Assembly: GCF_947500765.1 (NCBI RefSeq)
Contig: NZ_CANMTH010000003.1
Span: 434,001-498,000, forward strand
Direction of reading: 5' to 3'
DNA: 64,000 nt
Origin: an uncultured Formosa sp.
GTDB lineage: Bacteria > Bacteroidota > Bacteroidia > Flavobacteriales > Flavobacteriaceae
Each line of letters opens with the position of its first letter. Position 1 is the first letter of the stretch. This document shows positions 1 to 8,337 of the stretch, piece after piece. Below the pieces are notes generated by a model. The model saw only the letters and a program-made list of their open reading frames with translations, had not been told where the DNA came from and made no database searches. A program made the position numbers and the translations under genes.

Positions 1-520
1 CAAAATTATTAGCATATTGCAAAGCAATTTTCATAAGATTAGCATTAGAAACTGGTTTATTATAATCGTAATATGCAACAGCACCTGCATTTTTCATGTC
101 GTACAACTCGGCTAAGTCCACACCATTACTCTCACGTGTTAACGCACCAATAGGTAACAAACTAACAGCATTGTTAAATGCTCTGCTCATTACAAAAGTA
201 ATATTACTGTTTGTATCTATTACAGGGTGAGTGTTTGCATTTAATGCTACCGTTGTGAAGCCTGAATAAGCTGCAGTTTTTAATCCGTTAACAATGGTTT
301 CTCGTTCTTCTAAACCCGGTTCGCCAAAGCACACACTACTATCAAACCAACCCTGAGAGACGTGTAAGTTTTCGAGTACAATTTGTTCATAATTATTCGG
401 GTTTTCTAAGGAAGCTCCAATTTTGGAAATACTGCCTTTTTCTACTAAAATATCAAGAGTTTGGTTATGAAACTCACTTTTAGTATCAATAATAGTTGCA
501 GATTTTATAAGTACGTTCAT
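1..520 (-). CDS. Dihydroorotase-like protein, probably non-catalytic (partial, C-terminus off the window)
   Basis: The reverse strand encodes 173 residues from an ATG at 520 and runs off the left edge. The pattern is that of the cyclic amidohydrolase/dihydroorotase family: an N-terminal beta-sandwich strand (NVLIKSATIIDT), then GEPGLEERETI, the GFTTV strand, a NANTHPVID segment and AGAVAYYDYNKPV. In active dihydroorotases the first of these reads DxHVHxREPG and supplies two metal-binding histidines. Here it reads DSSVCFGEPG, so both histidines and the arginine are gone, and the usual MPNT is NANT. I infer a pseudo-dihydroorotase; such proteins can be structural partners of aspartate transcarbamoylase in some bacteria. 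Its start codon overlaps the stop of the upstream BatA-type gene (ATGA), implying translational coupling. The missing C-terminus cannot be judged. Confidence 0.75.
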   Translation of the reverse strand, partial: MNVLIKSATIIDTKSEFHNQTLDILVEKGSISKIGASLENPNNYEQIVLENLHVSQGWFDSSVCFGEPGLEERETIVNGLKTAAYSGFTTVALNANTHPVIDTNSNITFVMSRAFNNAVSLLPIGALTRESNGVDLAELYDMKNAGAVAYYDYNKPVSNANLMKIALQYANNF

Positions 521-2442
521 TTAAAAAATTTTAAGATGAGCATTTCAATGATCAAAAAGGCTAATGCAAAAATAGCAAACCATTTCCATAGCTCATTAAT
601 TTTTGTATTACTTTTTAATGTATTGAAAAGACTCGGAATTGAATTGCTGATAGTTACATTTTTAAGCGTAGAAATATCTTGATATTCTAAATTACTTTCT
701 TCACGATTGTAGTTAAAACTTATGTTTTTTATGGTTTCTAGCTTGTTTTTTATATTGTAAATTCCTGAAGTTTCAGGTTTATCTATTGTCAAAATCCTTA
801 CTTTATTATTAAAATATTGCTGTTGCGGAATAAATTGACTGTCTTCATTATTTATTGAAATAATATCGTCTTGATTCAGTGCGACGTCCACATCAAAACT
901 ATTTTGTTTGCCAATCGTGTAATATAATTTTGGAAGTTGTAAACTGCTTACCGCCATTTTATAAAATGATGGTACAATTAAAGCCCAACTTTTAAAATTA
1001 GAAACGTCTGTATTTAGAGGTGAAGTAAAAAGATAAACATTTGAAAATTGCGTTAAAAACGGTTTACCATCTTCAAAACTCAAAGCAGAACTCCCTAGAT
1101 TTCCGCTTAACTCATAAAACTGATTGACTTTAGGGTATTGAAAATTCTGAACCTGTTTTTCAAAAACATCGTCCTTATATATTGGATGCGAATAATTTAT
1201 ACTTGTAATACGTTTTTCTAAATTAGTAAGTGATTTAAACGTTGCATTGTAGTGAATCAATAAGTTATTATAAGCCTTTATATTAGATTGTTTTGCAGGA
1301 ATAATGACCAAATTCCCCCCTTGATCTGTAAACGACTTTAAAATATTTATTAATGTTGTCGGTATGTCTAATAATTCATTTAAAACAATGGTGTGTTGTG
1401 CTTCAATTAAATTATAATCTAATTGTTTTGCAGAAATTGAAGTGAACAGAAACTCATCTTCAGTATATATTTTTCTTAAAAACGTATCGTCACCTTCAGT
1501 AATACTTAACACATTAACTTTAGCAGGAGTATTAATATTAAAGTATAAAGTATTATCGAATTGTAATCCAGAATCTTCAATACTAAATGTTCCATTAATA
1601 ATGTTTTTACTTGGAATGGTAAATTGAGTCTCAGCGTTATCGATTATAGAAACTGCAGATTTGGCTATTAATTTAGTATCGTTATGTAAAGCGATAGATA
1701 AATTTTCTACAGGATCTCCATAGTTTTTTAAAGCGAGTGTTAATTCCGTTTGCATGGGATTGCTTTTAGAAATATAAACACTGTCTAAGGCAATATTATT
1801 GGTATTTATGGGCTGTAGCTTAACCAAATTTACCTGTATTAAACTATCTATTTCTGAGGTAAAAGGAACTTTCATTTGCTGAAAATCTGAAATAAATATA
1901 AGTTGCCTTCTTTGATTAGTACTCGTGTTAAATAACGATTCGCTTTTCAGTAAAGAAGCCTGATACGATAACGGATTTGCAGAATAAGATAATTGCAGCA
2001 ACTCGTTTTTTAGGGCTTTTAAAGAGGTGTTTTTGTAAACAGCATTGTGAGTAACTAAGGTTATTGTTTTATCAAAATCTACTTCAGAAATCAAATCCTG
2101 TATAGCGCGTTTTAATAAATCGCCTTGCGAACCTTTTTGCTCTAAACTAAAGGAGTTATCTAAAAAAATAACAGTTTCTTTTGGTGTATCCTGAATATCT
2201 TTCTTAGTTGTAAAAGGTTGTGTAAAAGCAAGAATAACACAAGCTAAAAGCAGTAAGCGTGTAAGTAACGTTAACCACTTTTTTAATTGAGAGCTTTTTC
2301 GTGTTTGTTGCGATACTGTTTTTAAAATCGAAACATTAGTAAATGCTTCTGTTTTAAATCGGCGAAGCTGAAATAAGTGAATAATAATAGGAATAACTAA
2401 TAAAAATAGAGCGTAAAGAAGTTCGGGGTGTTTAAACTGCAT
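517..2442 (-). CDS. BatA-type VWA membrane protein
   Basis: The protein is about 641 residues when started at the ATG at 2442 (MQFKHPELLYAL), the usual start of BatA N-terminal-domain proteins; the frame is open to an ATG at 2526, which would add 28 residues of non-family sequence. Two hydrophobic helices lie at about 8-27 and 56-76, followed by a VWA-like segment whose DNSFS at 95-99 resembles a MIDAS motif, a long extracytoplasmic beta-rich region, and a last transmembrane helix at the C-terminus. This architecture is common in Bacteroidota beside dihydroorotase-like genes. Its role is unknown; the names BatA and aerotolerance come from Bacteroides relatives. It overlaps the next gene by four bases. 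Confidence 0.8.
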   Translation of the reverse strand: MQFKHPELLYALFLLVIPIIIHLFQLRRFKTEAFTNVSILKTVSQQTRKSSQLKKWLTLLTRLLLLACVILAFTQPFTTKKDIQDTPKETVIFLDNSFSLEQKGSQGDLLKRAIQDLISEVDFDKTITLVTHNAVYKNTSLKALKNELLQLSYSANPLSYQASLLKSESLFNTSTNQRRQLIFISDFQQMKVPFTSEIDSLIQVNLVKLQPINTNNIALDSVYISKSNPMQTELTLALKNYGDPVENLSIALHNDTKLIAKSAVSIIDNAETQFTIPSKNIINGTFSIEDSGLQFDNTLYFNINTPAKVNVLSITEGDDTFLRKIYTEDEFLFTSISAKQLDYNLIEAQHTIVLNELLDIPTTLINILKSFTDQGGNLVIIPAKQSNIKAYNNLLIHYNATFKSLTNLEKRITSINYSHPIYKDDVFEKQVQNFQYPKVNQFYELSGNLGSSALSFEDGKPFLTQFSNVYLFTSPLNTDVSNFKSWALIVPSFYKMAVSSLQLPKLYYTIGKQNSFDVDVALNQDDIISINNEDSQFIPQQQYFNNKVRILTIDKPETSGIYNIKNKLETIKNISFNYNREESNLEYQDISTLKNVTISNSIPSLFNTLKSNTKINELWKWFAIFALAFLIIEMLILKFFK

Positions 2443-2584
2443 TCCTAAAATATGTTTGTCAAAGATACTAATTGCACACAGAATTAATAACAAAATTTTA
2501 AAATTCACGCAAAAATTTAAACTCATCTAAATCCGTAATATTTTTTTTAACAAAATGTTTTATCCGTTTTTTTGTAACAGATTG

Positions 2585-2592
2585 TAACTTTG
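2585..2592 (+). promoter_or_regulatory. Candidate -7 box for the M61 peptidase gene
   Basis: TAACTTTG matches the Bacteroidota -7 consensus TAnnTTTG and sits 30 bases before the ATG at 2623. No clear TTG was found at the -33 position. Confidence 0.4.
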
Positions 2593-2622
2593 AATCACAA
2601 ATAAAGAAACCAAAAAAAGTTT

Positions 2623-4518
2623 ATGAAAAATCAATTTTTAGCTTTAGCCTTTGCAAGCGTGGTACTTGTAGGTTGTGGCTCTATTAAAAAGGTGTCTGAA
2701 GCCGATACGGCACTTGGAACACCAATTGCTACATCTATTAATCTTACTAAAGTTGTAGACGATAAAGCTCCTGTAACAATAAATCCTGGTCGTTTTACTC
2801 AGGACACAGTGATTTATAGGTTACCTCATGTGGTACAAGGCACATATGCTGTAAGCGATTTCGGGAAATATATAGATGATTTTAAAGCGTATAATTATGA
2901 AGGTGTAGAAATTCCGACTAATAAAATTGATGTTAACTCTTGGAGCATTACAAATGCAGAAAATTTAGATTATATTACTTATTATGTAAACGACACTTTT
3001 GATATTGAAGAAGAAGGTGGCATAGGAGGGGAGCAACCTTTTTCTCCCTCAGGAACTAATATTGAACCAAACAATTACGTATTAAATTTACACGGATTTA
3101 TTGGATATTTTGACTCTTTAAAGAACAACCAATATACTTTAGATGTAACTTCTCCAGAATTTTTTAAACGTACTTCTGCTTTACAAAAAACAAAGGAAAC
3201 AACAAGTGAAGATGGCAAAGTTGTGACTACAAGTTATTATGCACCTAGATATTTCGACATTACTGATAACCCAATGATGTACGGCGATTTAGATGTTGAA
3301 GAATTTCAAGTAGGTGATATTAAAATCGTTTTAAGTGTATATTCTCCAACCAAAGCACATACAGCTAAAAAATTACGTGCAACCATGGAAAAAATGATGC
3401 AAGCTCAAAAAGCATTTTTAGGAGATATTAATACAACACCGCGTTACGATATTTATTTATACTTAGCAGGCGAAGGTGAAGATCAGCCAAAAGGTTTTGG
3501 TGCCTTAGAGCATAACACATCTACAGTTGTGGTACTTCAAGAAGATGAATCTGATGAGTCTTTGGATGAAAGCATGATAGATGTGGTATCTCACGAATTT
3601 TTTCATATTGTAACACCTTTAAGTGTACACTCCGAAGATGTGCATAATTTCGATTATAACGAACCTACATTTTCAAAACATTTATGGATGTATGAAGGTA
3701 TAACAGAATATTTTGCAACCTTATTTCAAGTAAATCAAGATTTAATTGATGAGCCTGCGTTTTATTCAAAATTAGTAGATAAAATTAATATGTCGTTACG
3801 TATGGACGATACCATGAGTTTTACTAAAATGAGCGAAAATGTGATAGACGAACCTTATGCCTCTAATTACTATAATGTATACCAAAAAGGAGCTTTAATA
3901 GGAATGTGTATCGATATTATAATGCGTGAAGAAAGTAACGGCCAACGTGGTGTTTTATCTTTAATGAAAGAATTATCTATAAAATACGGCAAAAATAAAC
4001 CATTCGATGACGATACTATTATAGATGAAATTACAGTAATGACATATCCAGCTGTTGGCGAATTTTTAAAAATGCATGTTATAGGTACAACGCCTATAGA
4101 TTACAATGTTTATTTTAATAAAGTAGGCTTAGTTCAAGAAAATGGTAAAATTGAAACTAACTTTTTATTAAATAATGGAAACTTAATTCTTGGAGGAGAT
4201 CCTATAAAAAGAACCATTTTCTTTAGTGATTTAGTTATGGACAATAGTTTTTGGAACGATCAAGGTGTTTTACCAAACGATGTAATTAAAAAAATAAATG
4301 GTGAAGAAATGACTATTATGAATGCTAATGAAATACTTCAAAAAATGATTTCTATGCAACCAGGAGAAGACATAGAAGTTGTTTTAGATAGAAATGGAGT
4401 AGAAGTTGTTGTTAAAACTAAATTAACAAAATCGTATACAACTGGAAAAGTATTACAACCAAACGCAAAGGCTACAGCAAAACAAAATGAATTACGTAAA
4501 GCGTGGTTAAAAGGATAA
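2623..4518 (+). CDS. M61-family metallopeptidase lipoprotein with PDZ domain
   Basis: The 631-residue product starts with a lipoprotein signal (lipobox ending VGC at Cys18), so it should be anchored in the envelope. The zinc motif HEFFH is at 324-328 and a downstream EGITEYF at about 358-364 supplies the third ligand, as in the M61 glycyl-aminopeptidase family. The C-terminal part (about 510-600) resembles a PDZ domain with the NDVIKKINGEEM core. Length and order (catalytic domain then PDZ) fit the family. A bidirectional terminator separates it from convergent xerD. Substrates are unknown. Confidence 0.85.
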   Translation: MKNQFLALAFASVVLVGCGSIKKVSEADTALGTPIATSINLTKVVDDKAPVTINPGRFTQDTVIYRLPHVVQGTYAVSDFGKYIDDFKAYNYEGVEIPTNKIDVNSWSITNAENLDYITYYVNDTFDIEEEGGIGGEQPFSPSGTNIEPNNYVLNLHGFIGYFDSLKNNQYTLDVTSPEFFKRTSALQKTKETTSEDGKVVTTSYYAPRYFDITDNPMMYGDLDVEEFQVGDIKIVLSVYSPTKAHTAKKLRATMEKMMQAQKAFLGDINTTPRYDIYLYLAGEGEDQPKGFGALEHNTSTVVVLQEDESDESLDESMIDVVSHEFFHIVTPLSVHSEDVHNFDYNEPTFSKHLWMYEGITEYFATLFQVNQDLIDEPAFYSKLVDKINMSLRMDDTMSFTKMSENVIDEPYASNYYNVYQKGALIGMCIDIIMREESNGQRGVLSLMKELSIKYGKNKPFDDDTIIDEITVMTYPAVGEFLKMHVIGTTPIDYNVYFNKVGLVQENGKIETNFLLNNGNLILGGDPIKRTIFFSDLVMDNSFWNDQGVLPNDVIKKINGEEMTIMNANEILQKMISMQPGEDIEVVLDRNGVEVVVKTKLTKSYTTGKVLQPNAKATAKQNELRKAWLKG

Positions 4519-4533
4519 TTCATTAAAAAAAAT

Positions 4534-4565
4534 AAAAGGTTCAGGTGTTAGCATCTGGACCTTTT
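4534..4565. terminator. Bidirectional terminator between the M61 gene and xerD
   Basis: An interrupted hairpin with outer arms AAAAGGT and ACCTTTT and an inner stem containing CAG/CTG carries A and T tracts on both sides, so it can serve both convergent genes. Confidence 0.75.
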
Positions 4566-5462
4566 TTATTTTCTAGGATGATATTTTTCTACAACGTCTG
4601 CAAGATGTTTCTTATCTAAATGCACATATATTTCTGTGGTGGTAATACTTTCATGACCTAACAATAATTGAATAGATCTTAAATCGGCATTATTTTGAAG
4701 TAAATGGGTTGCAAAAGAGTGTCTAAACGTATGCGGAGATATATTCTTATTTAAATTTATTTTTATGGCTAATTGTTTTATAATTGTAAAAATCATAGCA
4801 CGGGTAAGTTGTTTTCCTCTTCGATTTAAAAACACAGTATCTTCATGTCCTGCTTGAATGTTTAAATGCGGACGAATCTGCTCTATATATAGAGTAATGT
4901 ATTTTATGGTAGATGGTACTATAGGTACAAAACGTTGTTTATCTCCTTTACCTGTTACGTTTATAAAACCTTCATCAAAATATAAATCAGAAATTTTTAA
5001 GTTCGTCAATTCACTTACACGTAAACCACAACTGTAAAGTGTTTCTAACATAGCACGATTACGTTCTCCTTCATTAGAAGATAAATCTATAGCTCCAATT
5101 AAACGATCTATATCTTCTTCACTTAAAGTATCTGGTAATTTTCTTCCTATTTTGGGAGATTCTATTAACTCTAATGGATTATCTGGTCTGTAATCTTCAA
5201 AAATAAGATAGTCAAAAAAGCTTCTAAGCCCCGAAATAAGCCGAGATTGAGACCTCTCGTTCAAATTTTTGGCCGATTCGTAAATAAATTTTTGTATTAA
5301 ATCCGAATTTATAATAATGGGAGATTTACATATTTCACTTTTTTCTAAGAAAGTTATTAGTTTCTTAACATCTAAAACATAGCTATTTACCGAGTTTGTT
5401 GATAATCCACGTTCAATTTTTAAAAATAATCCGTAATCTTTTAAAGCATTTTCCCATTTCAT
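4566..5462 (-). CDS. xerD: Tyrosine site-specific recombinase XerD
   Basis: The 298-residue protein has the usual Xer length, with an N-terminal SAM-like core-binding domain (about 1-90) and a C-terminal catalytic domain. All active residues are visible: R148 in GLRVSEL, K172 in GKGDKQ, H244 and R247 in HTFRH, H270 in LLGH and Y279 in EIYVH. Xer recombinases resolve chromosome dimers at dif during division. No mobile-element context surrounds it, so a housekeeping role is likely. Whether it is XerC or XerD cannot be settled without a tree; Bacteroidota orthologues in this size class are usually called XerD. The start at 5462 (MKWENALKDY) is the only good one. Confidence 0.88.
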   Translation of the reverse strand: MKWENALKDYGLFLKIERGLSTNSVNSYVLDVKKLITFLEKSEICKSPIIINSDLIQKFIYESAKNLNERSQSRLISGLRSFFDYLIFEDYRPDNPLELIESPKIGRKLPDTLSEEDIDRLIGAIDLSSNEGERNRAMLETLYSCGLRVSELTNLKISDLYFDEGFINVTGKGDKQRFVPIVPSTIKYITLYIEQIRPHLNIQAGHEDTVFLNRRGKQLTRAMIFTIIKQLAIKINLNKNISPHTFRHSFATHLLQNNADLRSIQLLLGHESITTTEIYVHLDKKHLADVVEKYHPRK

Positions 5463-5583
5463 CTTTTAAAAATAAGATAAATTATTTTAATTTTTTATTT
5501 ATTAATCTCATAACTTTCATTGTTAATTAATCATAAATTCTTATTTTAGTAGTCCCAAACTATTAAATTAATACCTACTTATT

Positions 5584-6174
5584 ATGAAAAGAGAAATTGT
5601 TCTTACAATTGTTCTGCTGTTCTGCGTATGCGGAATTTACGCTCAACCCCTAGCGTTTGAAAATCCTGAATTTAGTATGGACCGTTGGAAACCTAGCGGA
5701 ATTAGTGCTGTATTTACAGGATTAAATATTCAAGATGGTCTAAACATTGGACTTGGTGCTTCTGTACCTTTAAATTCTGCAAGTGATGTTGTATCTTATG
5801 GTGCTTTATTAGACGTAAATTATTTATACCAAGTGCGTAGAAATTTTGCTTTTGGTCTTGCTGCTGGTTATGGCATTTATTTTAATGAAGAAGAAACTGC
5901 CGATTGGGGACCTATAGATAAAGGTAAAGATTTTAGATATTTTCCAGTTGCTGCAGCAACACGATTTGGACTAAGTAACGGTATCGTTATGGGTGCAGAT
6001 ATAGGATATGCTATTGGTGCTAGTGATAATTTTGATGGAGGGTTTTACTTTAGACCTTTAATAGCGTATAATTTATCTGAAATATTTCAATTAAACCTAT
6101 CTTATTCCGGTATTTCAAACGATTGGACATGGTCGGCTGCTAGTGTAGGTTTCACAATTAATCTTAACGATTAA
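5584..6174 (+). CDS. Secreted beta-barrel-like protein, paralogue 1
   Basis: The product has 196 residues with a cleavable signal peptide (hydrophobic stretch then IYAQ at about 18-21). The mature part alternates aromatic and glycine-rich strands (GLAAGYGIYF, GADIGYAIGAS, GGFYFRPLIAYNL) and ends in an amphipathic strand (FTINLND), as in small outer-membrane barrels. It shares its C-terminal half with the gene that follows, so the two are tandem paralogues. No specific function is recognisable. Confidence 0.75.
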   Translation: MKREIVLTIVLLFCVCGIYAQPLAFENPEFSMDRWKPSGISAVFTGLNIQDGLNIGLGASVPLNSASDVVSYGALLDVNYLYQVRRNFAFGLAAGYGIYFNEEETADWGPIDKGKDFRYFPVAAATRFGLSNGIVMGADIGYAIGASDNFDGGFYFRPLIAYNLSEIFQLNLSYSGISNDWTWSAASVGFTINLND

Positions 6175-6286
6175 GAAAACAATATGTTACAAGAATGGTA
6201 ATTTAATAAAATAATACTAATTTTGTTGCTTTATAAACATTTTTTCTAACCAATAAATGTTTAATTATAAATCAATAACTCTTATT

Positions 6287-6865
6287 ATGAAAAAAAATTA
6301 CTTTGCCTTATTATTTATTGCATTTGCATCAATAGCTGCATTTGCTCAAACCACCGTTGTTCGTACCACAACGACAACAACTACTAATCCGCAAACAACC
6401 ACTTATAGAGCTTTACCAACAGGTCACTCTGGTTTAAATGTAGGAGCTAGTTTTATGTTACCGGTTTACGAATTGAATGATTACGCATCTGCAGGATTTT
6501 CAGCAGATGTAAATTATTTAATGCCAGTAGCTCCATTATTAAATATGGGGATTGCTTCAGGTTATGGTGTTGTTTATAATGACACTGATTACATTTTTGA
6601 TTATTATGAAAAGGAAGATGCTCAATTTATTCCTGTAGCATTAGCCACACGTTATGTGCCTACTAATCAGATTGAATTTGGAGCTGATTTTGGTTATGCT
6701 ATTGGTGTGAGTGACCAATTTAATGGTGGGTTTTATTATAGACCAATGATTGGTTTCAATTTAAATGAGAAGATTCAATTAAACCTGTCTTATACAGGTG
6801 TTAGTAATAATAGTTGGATTACATGGTCTACATTAAACTTTGGATTTATGTTTAACTTAAACTAA
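6287..6865 (+). CDS. Secreted beta-barrel-like protein, paralogue 2, with Thr-rich N-terminus
   Basis: The ATG at 6287 is chosen because it begins a standard signal peptide (MKKNYFALLF... AAFAQ); an in-frame ATG at 6257 would add ten residues before it. The 192-residue product has a threonine-rich stretch right after the cleavage site and then the same barrel-like strands as the preceding gene (GGFYYRPMIGFNLNEKIQLNLSY). A terminator follows. The gap of 112 bases from paralogue 1 carries no clear terminator, so co-transcription is possible. Function unknown. Confidence 0.75.
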   Translation: MKKNYFALLFIAFASIAAFAQTTVVRTTTTTTTNPQTTTYRALPTGHSGLNVGASFMLPVYELNDYASAGFSADVNYLMPVAPLLNMGIASGYGVVYNDTDYIFDYYEKEDAQFIPVALATRYVPTNQIEFGADFGYAIGVSDQFNGGFYYRPMIGFNLNEKIQLNLSYTGVSNNSWITWSTLNFGFMFNLN

Positions 6866-6883
6866 ATCCAATACAAAATATTT

Positions 6884-6916
6884 AAAAAAGGTGAAATTAA
6901 ATTTTCACCTTTTTTT
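6884..6916 (+). terminator. Intrinsic terminator after the paralogue pair
   Basis: GGTGAAA and TTTCACC arms (6890-6896 and 6903-6909) with an A tract before and seven Ts after. It lies between the barrel gene and aroQ and rules out an aroQ start at 6891. Confidence 0.8.
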
Positions 6917-6944
6917 ATGTGATAATGTTTTATACTTTTACTTT

Positions 6945-7361
6945 ATGAAAAAAATTTTAATTTTAAATGGGCCTAATTTAAACTTATTAGGAAAGCGTGA
7001 ACCTGCAATTTATGGTAGTTTAACGTTTACAGATTTCTTTGAAACCATTAAAGAAAAATACAGTTCAGTAGAATTATCGTATTTTCAATCTAATACAGAA
7101 GGTGAGATTATAGATAAGATGCATGAAGTTGGTTTTAGTTTTGACGGTATAATCTTAAATGCAGCTGCTTATACACATACATCTGTTGCTTTGGGAGATG
7201 CCGTTAAAGCTATTGATACTCCTGTGGTAGAAGTGCATATTTCTAATACATTTTCTAGAGAAGCATTTAGGCATCATTCATATATTTCTCCGAATGCTAA
7301 AGGTGTTATTCTTGGTTTTGGATTACAAAGTTACGAACTTGCTATACAAAGTTTGTTATAG
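6945..7361 (+). CDS. aroQ: 3-dehydroquinate dehydratase, type II
   Basis: Starting at the ATG at 6945 gives 138 residues, the normal size of type II dehydroquinases; an upstream start at 6891 lies inside a terminator hairpin and is rejected. The family signature is complete: ILNGPNLNLLGKREPAIYG at the N-terminus, the YFQSNTEGEIID segment, ILNAAAYTHTSVA with the catalytic histidine region, and VEVHISN. The enzyme converts 3-dehydroquinate to 3-dehydroshikimate in the shikimate pathway; aroC, the last step of that pathway, is 42 kb downstream. Confidence 0.93.
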   Translation: MKKILILNGPNLNLLGKREPAIYGSLTFTDFFETIKEKYSSVELSYFQSNTEGEIIDKMHEVGFSFDGIILNAAAYTHTSVALGDAVKAIDTPVVEVHISNTFSREAFRHHSYISPNAKGVILGFGLQSYELAIQSLL

Positions 7362-7413
7362 TAATTAAGATTATATCCAGTCTATAAATAACTTGTTATA
7401 ATCTTAATTACTA
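7359..7413. terminator. AT-only 17-bp perfect inverted repeat between aroQ and the nitroreductase gene
   Basis: Two 17-base arms (7359-7375 and 7397-7413) are exact reverse complements around a 21-base loop. The left arm includes the aroQ stop codon. There is no T tract and only two G:C pairs per arm, so it is an atypical bidirectional terminator or 3' stabiliser for the convergent genes. Confidence 0.5.
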
Positions 7414-7421
7414 AATGTAAA

Positions 7422-7976
7422 TTACAACCATTCTACTTTATCTTCAATAGGGTTTGGTATGCGTTCAGGGTTTAGACCGTCATAATATCCTACATATAAA
7501 AAGCCAAGACATTTTTCGTTTGTATTAAGTGTGAAAAATTCATTCATAGTGGTAATTAATCCAGGAGAACTCCAATAGGCTCCAAGCCCTAAATCTGTAG
7601 CCATAAGCCACATGTTTTGAACCGCCATAGCCGTCGCTGCAACTTCTTCCCATTCCGGAATACTTTCTTCAGGATCTCTTTGCATACAAATAGCTATTAT
7701 CGCTCCTGCATTTCTAGAATTTCGTTGAATTTTATTGTATTTAAATTCCGAGAATTTATCTGCTGTTTCTTTAAACTTTTCAGAAAGAAACACACCCAAT
7801 TCTACTTTAGATTTGCCTTGTAAAACTTTAAATCTCCATGGCTCTGTACGTTTATGTGTTGGTGCCCAATTCGCAGCTTCTAAAAGGTGTTTAATAGTTT
7901 CTCTAGAAATGGGGTCTGAATTATATTGATCGGGAAAAACCGAGCGTCTATTTTGTATAAGGTCTTTTAATTCCAT
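7422..7976 (-). CDS. Nitroreductase-family flavoprotein
   Basis: The start at 7976 (MELKDLIQNRRSVFPDQY) gives 184 residues and places the family motif RRS at 10-12; an upstream start at 8015 would add a hydrophobic tail atypical for the family. Further marks are EAANWAPTHKRTEPWRF, GAIIAICMQ, the AVQNMWLMATDLGLGAYWSSP segment and LGFLYVGY. These proteins bind FMN and reduce nitro compounds or quinones with NAD(P)H. The in vivo substrate is unknown. It is convergent with aroQ. Confidence 0.85.
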   Translation of the reverse strand: MELKDLIQNRRSVFPDQYNSDPISRETIKHLLEAANWAPTHKRTEPWRFKVLQGKSKVELGVFLSEKFKETADKFSEFKYNKIQRNSRNAGAIIAICMQRDPEESIPEWEEVAATAMAVQNMWLMATDLGLGAYWSSPGLITTMNEFFTLNTNEKCLGFLYVGYYDGLNPERIPNPIEDKVEWL

Positions 7977-8337
7977 TTGGTATGTTTTATTCAAATGTAA
8001 TAATAGCAAATGCAATTACTAAAGTGTTTGTGATAATTTTGACTAAAAATGGGGTTTCATTATAATTTCTATTCATCATATTCAAACTTTTAAAATAAAA
8101 CACAATTGGTTTAGACGACATTTCTGGTGATAAATTATTTTTAGCCTCTAGTTATAAATTCATTTAATTATAACAATAGAGTCAATCTTAAAATCAATAG
8201 AGTTTACCCGTAAAATAAACATTTACGATTGATTTTTAGACAAAATAATTTTCTTGTTAAAATGCTGTTAAGCCTTATGTTTACTAGGATTATGGCTTTT
8301 ATATTTATTTTTTTAACCAAATAAATCAATAAAAACA
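7977..8337. other. 361-base intergenic region without a gene
   Basis: This AT-rich stretch separates two divergently transcribed genes. No open frame with a credible product was found. Short complementary pieces around 8192-8240 (AAAATCAAT and ATTGATTTT) could pair weakly. The only element I can name is the candidate promoter at 8254-8283. Confidence 0.6.
8254..8283 (+). promoter_or_regulatory. Candidate promoter for the barrel protein at 8338
   Basis: TTG at 8254-8256 is followed after 19 bases by TATGTTTA at 8276-8283, close to the Bacteroidota pattern TTG-N19-TAnnTTTG. The predicted leader would be about 48 bases. Confidence 0.4.

Noticed and set aside
4566..5462. Tyrosine recombinase as part of a mobile element
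   Set aside because: No att sites, tRNA or cargo genes surround it and the length and motifs are those of housekeeping Xer proteins.
6891..6944. Extended N-terminus of aroQ
   Set aside because: It begins inside a terminator hairpin and adds 18 residues not found in type II dehydroquinases; the ATG at 6945 fits the family.
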